From NCBI RefSeq assembly GCF_900106065.1, contig NZ_LT629796.1, positions 1,648,001-1,712,000 on the forward strand: a stretch of 64,000 nucleotides of DNA, read 5' to 3'. Numbering within the stretch: position 1 is the stretch's first letter; every line of letters begins with the position of its first letter. Shown here in pieces: positions 46,473 through 55,007 of this stretch. The notes under the pieces are model-generated. The model was not told where the DNA came from, made no database searches, and saw only the letters and a program-made list of their open reading frames with translations. The translations under genes were made by a program, and so were the position numbers. The stretch comes from Pseudomonas mandelii. GTDB lineage: Bacteria > Pseudomonadota > Gammaproteobacteria > Pseudomonadales > Pseudomonadaceae.

Positions 46473-48491
46473 TCAGGCGGCACAGACACCGTCCTTGCAG
46501 CGCTCGCATTCTTCACAGAACGGCGCGTCGCTTTGCAGGTTCATGATCTGCGCGGCGCTCAGCAGGGCGGCTGGGGCGGCGACGAGTTTCAACGGTGTAT
46601 TCGGCGACACGGGCGTAGCGGCCATAGACGGCATCAACGCGCCCCCGACCTGAATCGGAACGCTGCTGAAAATCCCGCCAGGACCGATGTTGATCCACTG
46701 CCCGCCCGCCTGAATCGTCACGCTGGCACCGCCGTCGATCACCACTTGCTGACCGGCGCTGACGTGAAATTGCTGACTGGCGTTGAGCGCCTGACTGGAC
46801 ACGCGGATGTGCCGGTCGCCCATCACCAGCAAGTGATCGTCGAGCTTCACTTCGGCCTGGCGCTGGCCGTGGGTGATGCGTTGCTCGTCAGCCTTCAGCT
46901 CATGGCGAGCGGTCCCCGTGACGACGATGCTGCGCTGGTTATCGACCTGCACCTGCTGATCATTCAACACGTGCTGGGTCCAGTTTCGCTGGGCGCGCAG
47001 GTAGATTTCCTCGGCGCCTTTGCGATCCTCGATGCGCAATTCGTTGTAACCGCCGCCGCCCGGACTACTTTGGCTGCGGAAAATGCTGCGGGTCTTGTCG
47101 GCGGGCAGATCCAGCGGCACCGGTGTTGCGGCGTTGGGCAGGCACCCCATCACCAGCGGTTTGTCGGCATCGGCGTCGATGAAACCCACCAGCACTTCCA
47201 TGCCCACTCGTGGGATCAGCACGCTGCCGTAATGGTCGTGGGCCCAGCCCGTGGCGACCCGCAACCAGCAACTGGAATGCTCATTGAGCTGACCGTCGCG
47301 GTCCCAAGCGAGCTGGACCTTTACCCGGCCGAACTCATCGCAATGGATTTCGCTGTCGACAGGACCGGTGACCACGGCAGGTTGGTAGCCGAGCATCCGT
47401 GGTTTTTCCGGCCCCAGTGGTGGACGAAACGAAACATCCCACGGCGTCGCCAGAAAGGTATTGCGATAACCCTGGAAATCATCCGGGTCATCACTGGTGG
47501 CCGACTCCTCCAGCACTTGCGGCTGTCGGCCACGGTGTTCGATTTCAGTGATCAGCCACAGGTCGTTCCACGCCTGACGCGGGTGCTCGGCGAGGTGCAG
47601 GAAATGTCCGCTGACCAAGGCAGAATCGTCGCCACGACCTTCGGCCTGACGGAAGTCTGCGTTGTGCCGTTCCAGCGCTCGCTGTGTCAGCTGTTTGCCA
47701 TGCTCGCGGTCAGTGAATTGGCCGGGAAAGTGGTAATCCTCCAGCACCGGACGCTGTTCGCTGTCGACCCGGTTTTCCAGGGAGAGACGCGGTTTCTGGA
47801 AGTCGTAATCGCGACGGGTGACCGCCGTGGTGCGGGTCTCCAGACGCACGTTGAAACGCTTGATGGCCGGCGCGTCCGCCGCCATGCCACTGCCCGGCAA
47901 GTACAGCGTCGGCTCAGGCAGGCGCGGGAATACTGTCTGATCATCGCCAAACACCAGCAGATGTCCGTCGGGGCTGTGCTGGAAGTGGTAATGAATGCCG
48001 ATCTCGGCACACAGGCGCTGGATAAACGCGAGGTCGCTTTCGGTGTATTGCACGCAGTATTCGCGCGGTGAGTAGTCGCTGCCGAGCCGGAACTCGAAGG
48101 CATCGCGCTGGATGCCATGGTCCTTGAGGACCTGCGCGATGATCGCTGGCACGCTTTGGTGCTGGAAAATCCGCTGGTTGATGCGCTGACCGAGGTAGGC
48201 CAGTCGCGGTACGAGACTGATTTGATAGCCCGTCAGACGTTTCCCGGAATCGCTTTGACCGACGCGAAAGATCTGACCGTGTACGCCAGAACCTTGTGCA
48301 TCGAAACTCAGAAACGCCTGACGATGCAGCAGGTTTTCGAGCTCGATGTCTGGCCGGTCGCTGACCAGTTCCAGATCGAAGCGGTAGGGTTGGCTGATGG
48401 CTTCCGTGCCTGTGAACTCAAGCACCTTGAGCTCAATCTGGACGCCGTCGATCGTCAACGTGAAACGCGGTTGATTGGCAGGAGCGAACAT
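46473..48491 (-). CDS. vgrG: Type VI secretion spike protein VgrG
   Basis: 672 residues. It starts with the gp27-like part (FTLTIDGVQIELKVLEFTG, EYCVQYTESDLAFIQRL, IHYHFQHS), then the gp5 OB-fold (DEFGRVKVQLAWDRDG, CWLRVATGWAH, PRVGMEVLVGFIDADADKPL) and a C-terminal beta-helix stretch (VIDGGASVTIQAGG). There is no added effector domain. The extreme C-terminus is cysteine-rich: FCEECERCKDGVCAA. It delivers the downstream Rhs effector. No other T6SS structural genes are present, so this is an orphan vgrG island. Confidence 0.95.
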   Translation of the reverse strand: MFAPANQPRFTLTIDGVQIELKVLEFTGTEAISQPYRFDLELVSDRPDIELENLLHRQAFLSFDAQGSGVHGQIFRVGQSDSGKRLTGYQISLVPRLAYLGQRINQRIFQHQSVPAIIAQVLKDHGIQRDAFEFRLGSDYSPREYCVQYTESDLAFIQRLCAEIGIHYHFQHSPDGHLLVFGDDQTVFPRLPEPTLYLPGSGMAADAPAIKRFNVRLETRTTAVTRRDYDFQKPRLSLENRVDSEQRPVLEDYHFPGQFTDREHGKQLTQRALERHNADFRQAEGRGDDSALVSGHFLHLAEHPRQAWNDLWLITEIEHRGRQPQVLEESATSDDPDDFQGYRNTFLATPWDVSFRPPLGPEKPRMLGYQPAVVTGPVDSEIHCDEFGRVKVQLAWDRDGQLNEHSSCWLRVATGWAHDHYGSVLIPRVGMEVLVGFIDADADKPLVMGCLPNAATPVPLDLPADKTRSIFRSQSSPGGGGYNELRIEDRKGAEEIYLRAQRNWTQHVLNDQQVQVDNQRSIVVTGTARHELKADEQRITHGQRQAEVKLDDHLLVMGDRHIRVSSQALNASQQFHVSAGQQVVIDGGASVTIQAGGQWINIGPGGIFSSVPIQVGGALMPSMAATPVSPNTPLKLVAAPAALLSAAQIMNLQSDAPFCEECERCKDGVCAA

Positions 48492-48663
48492 CCGATGTGT
48501 CTCTGCAGAATGAGGGCGGGCGATTCTGCATGAGCGACAAGGGGTGTTGAGGAAGGGACAGGAAAATCAGATTTGCCCTACTTTTTTAGGGATTTGTCCT
48601 TCAAGAATTGGGATGTTTGGCTACAGACATTCTCTGCAAAGTAGTGTGTTGCATCTGATGACC

Positions 48664-48739
48664 TCTTCGCGGGCAAGCCTCGCTCCTACAGTTTTGTGGC
48701 GAATCGCCAACCCTGTAGGAGCGAGGCTTGCCCGCGAAA
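48664..48739. repeat. REP doublet, TAGGAGCGAGGCTTGCCCGC type
   Basis: Inverted pair at 48664-48691 and 48712-48739, nearly the same as the pair at 37878-37974, with a 20-base spacer. It marks the boundary between the vgrG/rhs island and putP. Confidence 0.85.
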
Positions 48740-48773
48740 GGGCCATAAAAAACACCCAATCTTTTCCCGCAGA

Positions 48774-48814
48774 CAAAAAAACGGCCCGCCTCCAAAAGGA
48801 AGCGGGCCGTTTTC
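48774..48814 (-). terminator. Rho-independent terminator of putP
   Basis: On the minus strand AACGGCCCGCTTCC pairs with AGGCGGGCCGTT (stem 48781-48811) and is followed by a run of seven Ts, about 40 bp past the putP stop. Confidence 0.88.
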
Positions 48815-48851
48815 ATGTTCGGCGAAAGCTCAGAGCCTTAGCTCATCCCTA

Positions 48852-50336
48852 TCACTTGTTCAGGCGGAAATCAGCCTCGGCAGCGGCGAAACGCTGAAGC
48901 ATGCCCTGAGTTGGCGCGCCCAGCTTGCTGACGATGTAGATGGCCAGGCTGGCGAAGATGAAGCCCGGGATGATTTCGTACAGGCCCAGCAGTTCGAAGT
49001 GCTTCCAGACGATCACGGTGATCGCGCCGACCAGGATGCCGGCCAGTGCGCCGTTGCGGGTCATGTCTTTCCAGATCACGGAGATCAGGACCACCGGACC
49101 GAACGCAGCACCGAAACCGGCCCAGGCGTAGCTGACCAGACCCAATACGCGGTTTTCCGGGTTAGCGGCCAACGCGATGGCGATCAGGGCAACCAGCAGC
49201 ACCATGGCGCGGCCGACCCAGACCAATTCAACCTGGGAAGCGGTTTTACGCAGGAAGGTTTTGTAGAAGTCTTCGGTCAGGGCGCTCGAGCACACCAACA
49301 GTTGGCAGCTCAAGGTGCTCATGACCGCAGCCAGAATGGCCGACAGCAGGACACCGGCAACCCATGGGTTGAACAGGATTTTCGCCAGTTCGATGAACAC
49401 GCGCTCTGGGTTTTCGGTCACAGGGCCGGCCAGCTCGGGGTGTGCCGAGAAGTAAGCGATACCGAAGAAACCTACAGCGACGGTGCCGCCCAGGCACAGG
49501 ATCATCCAGGCCATGGAAATGCGACGTGCCTTGGCGATCGACTTGACCGAATCCGCCGCCATGAAACGCGCGAGGATGTGCGGCTGGCCGAAGTAGCCCA
49601 GGCCCCAGCCCATCAGCGAGATGATACCGATGAAGGTGGTGTTTTTCAGCATGTCGAAGTTGCTTGGATCCTGCGCTTCGATGGCCAGGAACGTGGTGTC
49701 GACGCCGCCGGTGGCCAGCAGCACGATGATCGGGGTCAGCAACAGGGCGAAGATCATCAGCGTGGCTTGTACGGTGTCCGTCCAGCTCACGGCCAGGAAA
49801 CCGCCGACGAAGGTGTAGGCAATCGTCGCCGCAGCACCGGCCCACAGCGCGGTCTCGTAGGACATGCCGAAGGTGCTTTCGAACAGACGGGCGCCGGCCA
49901 CAATGCCGGAAGCGCAGTAGATGGTGAAGAACACCAGGATCACGACGGCGGAAATGATCCGCAGCAGGCCGCTTTTGTCTTCGAAACGGCTGGAGAAGTA
50001 ATCCGGCAGGGTCAGTGCATCGCCGTTGTGCTCAGTCTGCACGCGCAGACGACCGGCGACAAACAGCCAGTTCAGGTAAGCACCGATGATCAGGCCGATG
50101 GCGATCCAGCTTTCGGACAGACCGGACATGTAGATGGCGCCCGGCAGGCCCATCAACAACCAGCCGCTCATGTCGGAGGCGCCAGCGGACAAAGCCGTCA
50201 CGACGCTGCCCAGGCTACGACCGCCCAGAATGTAGTCAGAAAGGTTGTTGGTGGAGCGATAGGCCATGAAGCCGATCAGCACCATTGCTGCGATGTAGAT
50301 CACGAACGTGATCAGAGTTGGATTGCTTACGCTCAT
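48852..50336 (-). CDS. putP: Sodium/proline symporter PutP
   Basis: PutP imports proline with Na+. The 494 residues form about 13 membrane segments of the SSS family; GASDMSGWLLMGLPGA is the conserved Na+-site region and GWGLGYFGQPHILARFMA a PutP-specific stretch. Full length. It is divergent from putA across 462 bp containing GTTGCA boxes, so both are expected to be repressed by PutA without proline. Confidence 0.96.
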   Translation of the reverse strand: MSVSNPTLITFVIYIAAMVLIGFMAYRSTNNLSDYILGGRSLGSVVTALSAGASDMSGWLLMGLPGAIYMSGLSESWIAIGLIIGAYLNWLFVAGRLRVQTEHNGDALTLPDYFSSRFEDKSGLLRIISAVVILVFFTIYCASGIVAGARLFESTFGMSYETALWAGAAATIAYTFVGGFLAVSWTDTVQATLMIFALLLTPIIVLLATGGVDTTFLAIEAQDPSNFDMLKNTTFIGIISLMGWGLGYFGQPHILARFMAADSVKSIAKARRISMAWMILCLGGTVAVGFFGIAYFSAHPELAGPVTENPERVFIELAKILFNPWVAGVLLSAILAAVMSTLSCQLLVCSSALTEDFYKTFLRKTASQVELVWVGRAMVLLVALIAIALAANPENRVLGLVSYAWAGFGAAFGPVVLISVIWKDMTRNGALAGILVGAITVIVWKHFELLGLYEIIPGFIFASLAIYIVSKLGAPTQGMLQRFAAAEADFRLNK

Positions 50337-50487
50337 TAAGTTTCGCCCTGGCTTTGTTTTTATGTAGCGGCGGCTGGTGAACCGCGCGCAAACGACGACG
50401 TTTGACAGACGATTTCAGGTCCCGCGCATTTATGACTGATGTTTCCCCAGGAAAGCCATCAGCCGGTACACCAGTCTTTTATGACCG

Positions 50488-50559
50488 GTTGCACCTTGGC
50501 CGCGAATGCTATTCAACAAAGCAAATAAGGTGCAACCCATTTTTCGAGAATAAGTTGCA
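50488..50559. promoter_or_regulatory. PutA operator cluster, putP-proximal
   Basis: Three GTTGCA boxes: 50488-50493 (+), 50531-50536 (-), 50554-50559 (+), most extended to GGTTGCACC or GTTGCACCT. GTTGCA is the core recognised by the PutA ribbon-helix-helix domain in E. coli. The spacing of the three boxes is irregular. Confidence 0.75.
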
Positions 50560-50710
50560 CCTAGTCGGATTTACCTGAAAAACCTCTGTTTTTGCTCCCT
50601 TTTAGGGCAGTCCTGACGGTTTACTAGAATGAAAAGCACCAAGTCAGCGCGGTACGTTCGTTCCGGAATTTATTTCCTGACGAGCTGCTTATTATTCCGA
50701 CAAAAAAAGG

Positions 50711-50740
50711 GTTGCACCCGGTTGCACCTCAAAGGTTGCC
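50711..50740. promoter_or_regulatory. PutA operator cluster, putA-proximal
   Basis: GTTGCA at 50711-50716 and 50721-50726 in direct repeat 10 bp apart, and a near match GTTGCC at 50735-50740. The cluster lies 59-88 bp before the putA ATG, suitable for autorepression. Confidence 0.75.
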
Positions 50741-50798
50741 CAGCTAATCTTGCGGCCAGCTGATGCCACGCGGTCGTGGCAAACATGAGGATAAAAAT

Positions 50799-53700
50799 AT
50801 GGCTACCACCACCCTTGGGGTCAAACTTGACGACCCGACCCGCGAGCGCCTCAAGGCGGCCGCGACCTCGATTGATCGCACGCCGCACTGGCTGATCAAG
50901 CAGGCAATTTTCAATTACCTGGAAAAACTCGAGGGTGGTGCAACCCTGACCGAGCTGAGCGGTTTGACCAAGGATTCCGACGAAGCCGTCGATGCGCCTC
51001 TGGATCACGCCCACCAGTGCTTCCTCGAATTTGCCGAAAGCATCCTGCCGCAATCGGTGCTGCGCGCCTCGATCACTGCCGCTTACCGTCGCCCGGAACC
51101 TGAAATGGTGCCGATGCTGATCGAGCAGGCGCGTCTGCCGGCTGCGATGGCCGAAGCCACTAACAAGCTCGCCTCCTCGATCGCCGAAAAACTGCGCAAT
51201 CAGAAGAGCGCCGGCGGCCGTGCCGGAATTGTTCAGGGGCTGTTGCAGGAATTTTCCCTGTCGTCTCAGGAAGGCGTCGCGCTGATGTGCCTCGCCGAAG
51301 CGCTGCTGCGCATCCCGGACAAAGGCACCCGTGACGCGCTGATCCGCGACAAGATCAGCACCGGCAACTGGCACCCGCACTTGGGCAACAGCCCGTCGCT
51401 GTTCGTCAACGCCGCGACCTGGGGCTTGTTGCTGACCGGCAAACTGGTCGCCACCCACAATGAAGCGGGCCTGACTTCCTCCTTGAGCCGCATCATCGGC
51501 AAGAGCGGCGAGCCGATGATCCGCAAGGGCGTCGACATGGCCATGCGCCTGATGGGCGAGCAGTTCGTCACCGGCGAAACCATCGCCGAAGCCCTGGCCA
51601 ATGCGAGCAAGTTCGAAGCCAAGGGTTTCCGCTATTCCTACGACATGCTGGGTGAAGCCGCACTCACCGAGCACGATGCCCAGAAATACCTGGCTTCGTA
51701 CGAACAAGCCATACACTCGATCGGCAAAGCCTCCCACGGTCGTGGGATTTATGAAGGCCCTGGCATTTCCATCAAGCTCTCGGCACTGCACCCGCGTTAC
51801 AGCCGTGCGCAGTATGAGCGCGTGATGGACGAGCTGTACCCGCGCCTGCTGTCGCTGACCCTGCTGGCCAAGCAATACGACATCGGCCTGAACATCGACG
51901 CCGAAGAAGCCGACCGCCTCGAACTGTCGCTGGATCTGCTGGAGCGCCTGTGCTTCGAGCCACAACTGACCGGCTGGAACGGCATCGGTTTCGTGATCCA
52001 GGCTTATCAGAAGCGTTGCCCGTATGTGATCGACTACGTGATCGACCTGGCTCGTCGCAGCCGTCATCGCCTGATGATCCGCCTGGTAAAAGGCGCGTAC
52101 TGGGACAGCGAAATCAAGCGCGCCCAGGTCGAGGGCCTGGAAGGCTATCCGGTCTACACCCGCAAGGTGTACACCGACGTTTCCTACATCGCTTGCGCAC
52201 GCAAGCTGCTGTCGGTGCCGGAAGTCATCTACCCGCAGTTCGCCACGCACAACGCCCACACCCTGTCGGCTATTTACCATATTGCCGGTCAGAACTATTA
52301 CCCGGGTCAGTACGAGTTCCAGTGCCTGCACGGCATGGGTGAACCGCTGTACGAACAGGTTGTAGGCAAAGTTTCCGAAGGCAAGTTGAATCGCCCGTGC
52401 CGCGTGTACGCCCCGGTCGGTACTCACGAAACGCTGTTGGCGTATCTGGTGCGTCGTCTGCTGGAAAACGGCGCGAACACTTCGTTCGTCAACCGCATCG
52501 CCGACCAATCCATTTCGATTCAGGAGCTGGTGGCCGATCCAGTGGCCAGCATCGAGCAGATGGCGACGCTGGAAGGCGGCTTCGGCCTGCCGCACCCGCG
52601 TATCCCGCTGCCGCGTGATCTTTATGGTGCCGAGCGCGCCAACTCCAGCGGCATCGACATGGCCAACGAACATCGTCTGGCTTCGCTGTCCTGTGCTTTG
52701 CTGGCCACCGCTCACAATCACTGGAAAGCCGCGCCGATGCTAGGTTGCGCGTCCAGCACTGAAACCCCGGCTCCGGTGCTGAACCCGTCGGATCTGCGTG
52801 ACGTCGTCGGCCACGTACAGGAAGCAACCGTCGAAGACGTCGACAACGCGATCCAGTGCGCCCTGAAGGCTGCACCGATCTGGCAGGCCACTCCGCCCGC
52901 CGAACGCGCTGCGATTCTGGAACGTGCCGCCGATTTGATGGAAGGCGAGATCCAGCCGCTGATGGGCTTGCTGGCTCGCGAAGCCGGCAAGACCTTCGCC
53001 AACGCCATCGCCGAAGTGCGTGAAGCCGTGGACTTCCTGCGTTATTACGCGGTGCAGGCGCGTAACGATTTCACCAACGACGCCCACCGCCCATTGGGTC
53101 CGGTGGTCTGCATCAGCCCGTGGAACTTCCCGCTGGCAATCTTCAGTGGCCAGGTAGCTGCTGCACTGGCCGCGGGCAACCCGGTATTGGCCAAGCCTGC
53201 GGAACAAACCCCGCTGGTAGCGGCTCAAGCCGTGCGCTTGCTGCTCGAAGCCGGGATTCCGGAAGGCGTGCTGCAACTGCTGCCGGGCCGTGGCGAAACC
53301 GTCGGCGCCCGTCTGGTCGGCGACGATCGGGTCAAAGGCGTGATGTTCACTGGCTCCACCGAAGTCGCTCGTTTGCTGCAACGCAATGTCGCCGGTCGCC
53401 TGGATGCACAGGGTCGTCCGATTCCGCTGATCGCCGAAACCGGTGGCCAGAACGCGATGATCGTCGACTCTTCGGCACTGACCGAACAGGTGGTGATCGA
53501 TGTGGTGTCGTCGGCTTTCGACAGCGCCGGTCAACGTTGCTCGGCCCTGCGCGTGCTGTGCCTGCAGGAAGATTCCGCTGACCGTGTGATCGAAATGCTC
53601 AAGGGCGCCATGGCTGAATGCCGTCTCGGCAACCCTGAGCGCCTGTCCGTGGACATTGGCCCGGTGATCGACGCCGAAGCCAAGGCCGGCATCGAGAAGC

Positions 53701-54749
53701 ACATCCAGGCCATGCGCGACAAAGGTCGCAACGTGTATCAGGTGGCCATCGCCAACAGCGAGGAAGTAAAACGCGGCACATTCGTGATGCCAACGCTGAT
53801 CGAACTGGAAAGCTTCGATGAGCTGCAACGTGAGATCTTCGGTCCGGTGCTGCACGTGGTTCGCTACAAGCGCAAAGACATCGATCAACTGATTGGTCAG
53901 ATCAACGCTTCCGGCTATGGCCTGACGCTGGGTGTGCACACCCGGATCGACGAGACCATCGCCAAGGTGATCGACAACGTCAACGCCGGTAACGTCTACG
54001 TAAACCGCAACATCGTGGGTGCCGTGGTCGGCGTACAGCCGTTCGGTGGCGAAGGCTTGTCGGGCACCGGCCCGAAGGCCGGTGGTCCGCTGTACCTGTA
54101 CCGTTTGCTGTCGACGCGTCCTACCGATGCCATCGAACAATCCTTCGCTCGCGGCGACGCCATCGCAGCACCGGATGTCCGTTTGCGTGATGCCATGAGC
54201 AAGCCACTGACCGCCCTGAAGGCGTGGGCCGACAGCAACACGTTTGCAGACCTGAGCACGCTGTGTGTGCAGTTCGCGGCGCAGTCGCAAAGCGGCATCA
54301 CCCGTGTCCTCGCTGGACCGACTGGCGAGCGCAACAGCTACGCCATCCTGCCGCGTGAACACGTGCTGTGCCTGGCGGAAGTCGAAGGCGATCTGCTGAC
54401 GCAGCTGGCGGCGGTATTGGCTGTCGGCGGTTCGGCGGTGTGGCCGGAAGCTGAATTGACCAAGGCGGTGTTCGCACGTCTGCCGAAGGAAGTTCAGGCG
54501 CGAATCAAGCTTGTTTCCGACTGGAGCAAGGACGAAGTGGTGTTTGATGCGGTTCTGCATCATGGCCATTCCGACCAGCTGCGTGCGGTGTGCCAGCAAG
54601 TGGCCAAGCGTGCCGGGGCGATTGTCGGGGTTCATGGTCTGTCGCAGGGCGAGACCAGCATTGCGCTGGAGCGTCTGGTGATTGAGCGGGCGTTGAGCGT
54701 CAACACCGCTGCGGCGGGTGGTAATGCCAGCTTGATGACGATCGGCTAA
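50799..54749 (+). CDS. putA: Trifunctional PutA: repressor, proline dehydrogenase, P5C dehydrogenase
   Basis: PutA oxidises proline to glutamate at the membrane and represses the put genes when proline is absent. The 1316 residues contain a ribbon-helix-helix domain (about 1-47, TTTLGVKLDDPTRERLK), a proline dehydrogenase barrel (about 250-560, with RLVKGAYWDSEIKRAQ), a P5C dehydrogenase domain (about 640-1110) with catalytic Cys914 in FDSAGQRCSALR and LIAETGGQNAM, and a C-terminal domain typical of trifunctional PutAs. I start at MATTTLGV after GAGGAT; the longer frame would disrupt the DNA-binding N-terminus. Confidence 0.97.
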   Translation: MATTTLGVKLDDPTRERLKAAATSIDRTPHWLIKQAIFNYLEKLEGGATLTELSGLTKDSDEAVDAPLDHAHQCFLEFAESILPQSVLRASITAAYRRPEPEMVPMLIEQARLPAAMAEATNKLASSIAEKLRNQKSAGGRAGIVQGLLQEFSLSSQEGVALMCLAEALLRIPDKGTRDALIRDKISTGNWHPHLGNSPSLFVNAATWGLLLTGKLVATHNEAGLTSSLSRIIGKSGEPMIRKGVDMAMRLMGEQFVTGETIAEALANASKFEAKGFRYSYDMLGEAALTEHDAQKYLASYEQAIHSIGKASHGRGIYEGPGISIKLSALHPRYSRAQYERVMDELYPRLLSLTLLAKQYDIGLNIDAEEADRLELSLDLLERLCFEPQLTGWNGIGFVIQAYQKRCPYVIDYVIDLARRSRHRLMIRLVKGAYWDSEIKRAQVEGLEGYPVYTRKVYTDVSYIACARKLLSVPEVIYPQFATHNAHTLSAIYHIAGQNYYPGQYEFQCLHGMGEPLYEQVVGKVSEGKLNRPCRVYAPVGTHETLLAYLVRRLLENGANTSFVNRIADQSISIQELVADPVASIEQMATLEGGFGLPHPRIPLPRDLYGAERANSSGIDMANEHRLASLSCALLATAHNHWKAAPMLGCASSTETPAPVLNPSDLRDVVGHVQEATVEDVDNAIQCALKAAPIWQATPPAERAAILERAADLMEGEIQPLMGLLAREAGKTFANAIAEVREAVDFLRYYAVQARNDFTNDAHRPLGPVVCISPWNFPLAIFSGQVAAALAAGNPVLAKPAEQTPLVAAQAVRLLLEAGIPEGVLQLLPGRGETVGARLVGDDRVKGVMFTGSTEVARLLQRNVAGRLDAQGRPIPLIAETGGQNAMIVDSSALTEQVVIDVVSSAFDSAGQRCSALRVLCLQEDSADRVIEMLKGAMAECRLGNPERLSVDIGPVIDAEAKAGIEKHIQAMRDKGRNVYQVAIANSEEVKRGTFVMPTLIELESFDELQREIFGPVLHVVRYKRKDIDQLIGQINASGYGLTLGVHTRIDETIAKVIDNVNAGNVYVNRNIVGAVVGVQPFGGEGLSGTGPKAGGPLYLYRLLSTRPTDAIEQSFARGDAIAAPDVRLRDAMSKPLTALKAWADSNTFADLSTLCVQFAAQSQSGITRVLAGPTGERNSYAILPREHVLCLAEVEGDLLTQLAAVLAVGGSAVWPEAELTKAVFARLPKEVQARIKLVSDWSKDEVVFDAVLHHGHSDQLRAVCQQVAKRAGAIVGVHGLSQGETSIALERLVIERALSVNTAAAGGNASLMTIG

Positions 54750-54760
54750 GCCGCAACAAA

Positions 54761-54787
54761 ACCGGGCAACCGCAATGGCTGCCCGGT
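54761..54787 (+). terminator. Hairpin after putA
   Basis: ACCGGGCA / TGCCCGGT, 8-bp perfect arms with an 11-base loop, 12 bp past the putA stop. It lacks a T run; the long inverted repeat follows 10 bp later. Confidence 0.55.
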
Positions 54788-54797
54788 ATGCAAAATC

Positions 54798-54889
54798 CTG
54801 TAGGAGTGAGCCTGCTCGCGATAGCGGTGTGTCATCCGACCTATTTATTGGATGACACACCGCTATCGCGAGCAGGCTCACTCCTACAG
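54798..54889. repeat. Perfect 40-bp inverted repeat (REPIN)
   Basis: The left arm 54798-54837 is the exact reverse complement of the right arm 54850-54889, with a 12-base AT-rich loop. Each arm is a REP (GTAGGAGTGAGCCTGCTCGC) with tail GATAGCGGTGTGTCATCC, also seen after dipA. It can form a 40-bp hairpin or cruciform. Confidence 0.95.
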
Positions 54890-55007
54890 TTGTTTTGGGG
54901 TGTCTGGTAAGTCGGTGCTCTGATCTACCATCACGCTCATCAATCATCCTGTTCAGCTTTTATTCTCACGCCTAGACTCGGTCCATTCCAAAAAAAGGTA
55001 GGCCGCC

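Larger units (their letters stand above)
48492..48851. other. 360-bp gap between putP and vgrG
   Basis: Holds the putP terminator and a REP doublet (separate entries). The 170 bp next to vgrG contain no clear promoter to the eye. Confidence 0.5.

Noticed and set aside
50670..52721. 683-codon open frame antisense to putA
   Set aside because: A shadow of the putA reading frame caused by high GC at third positions; it has no recognisable domain.
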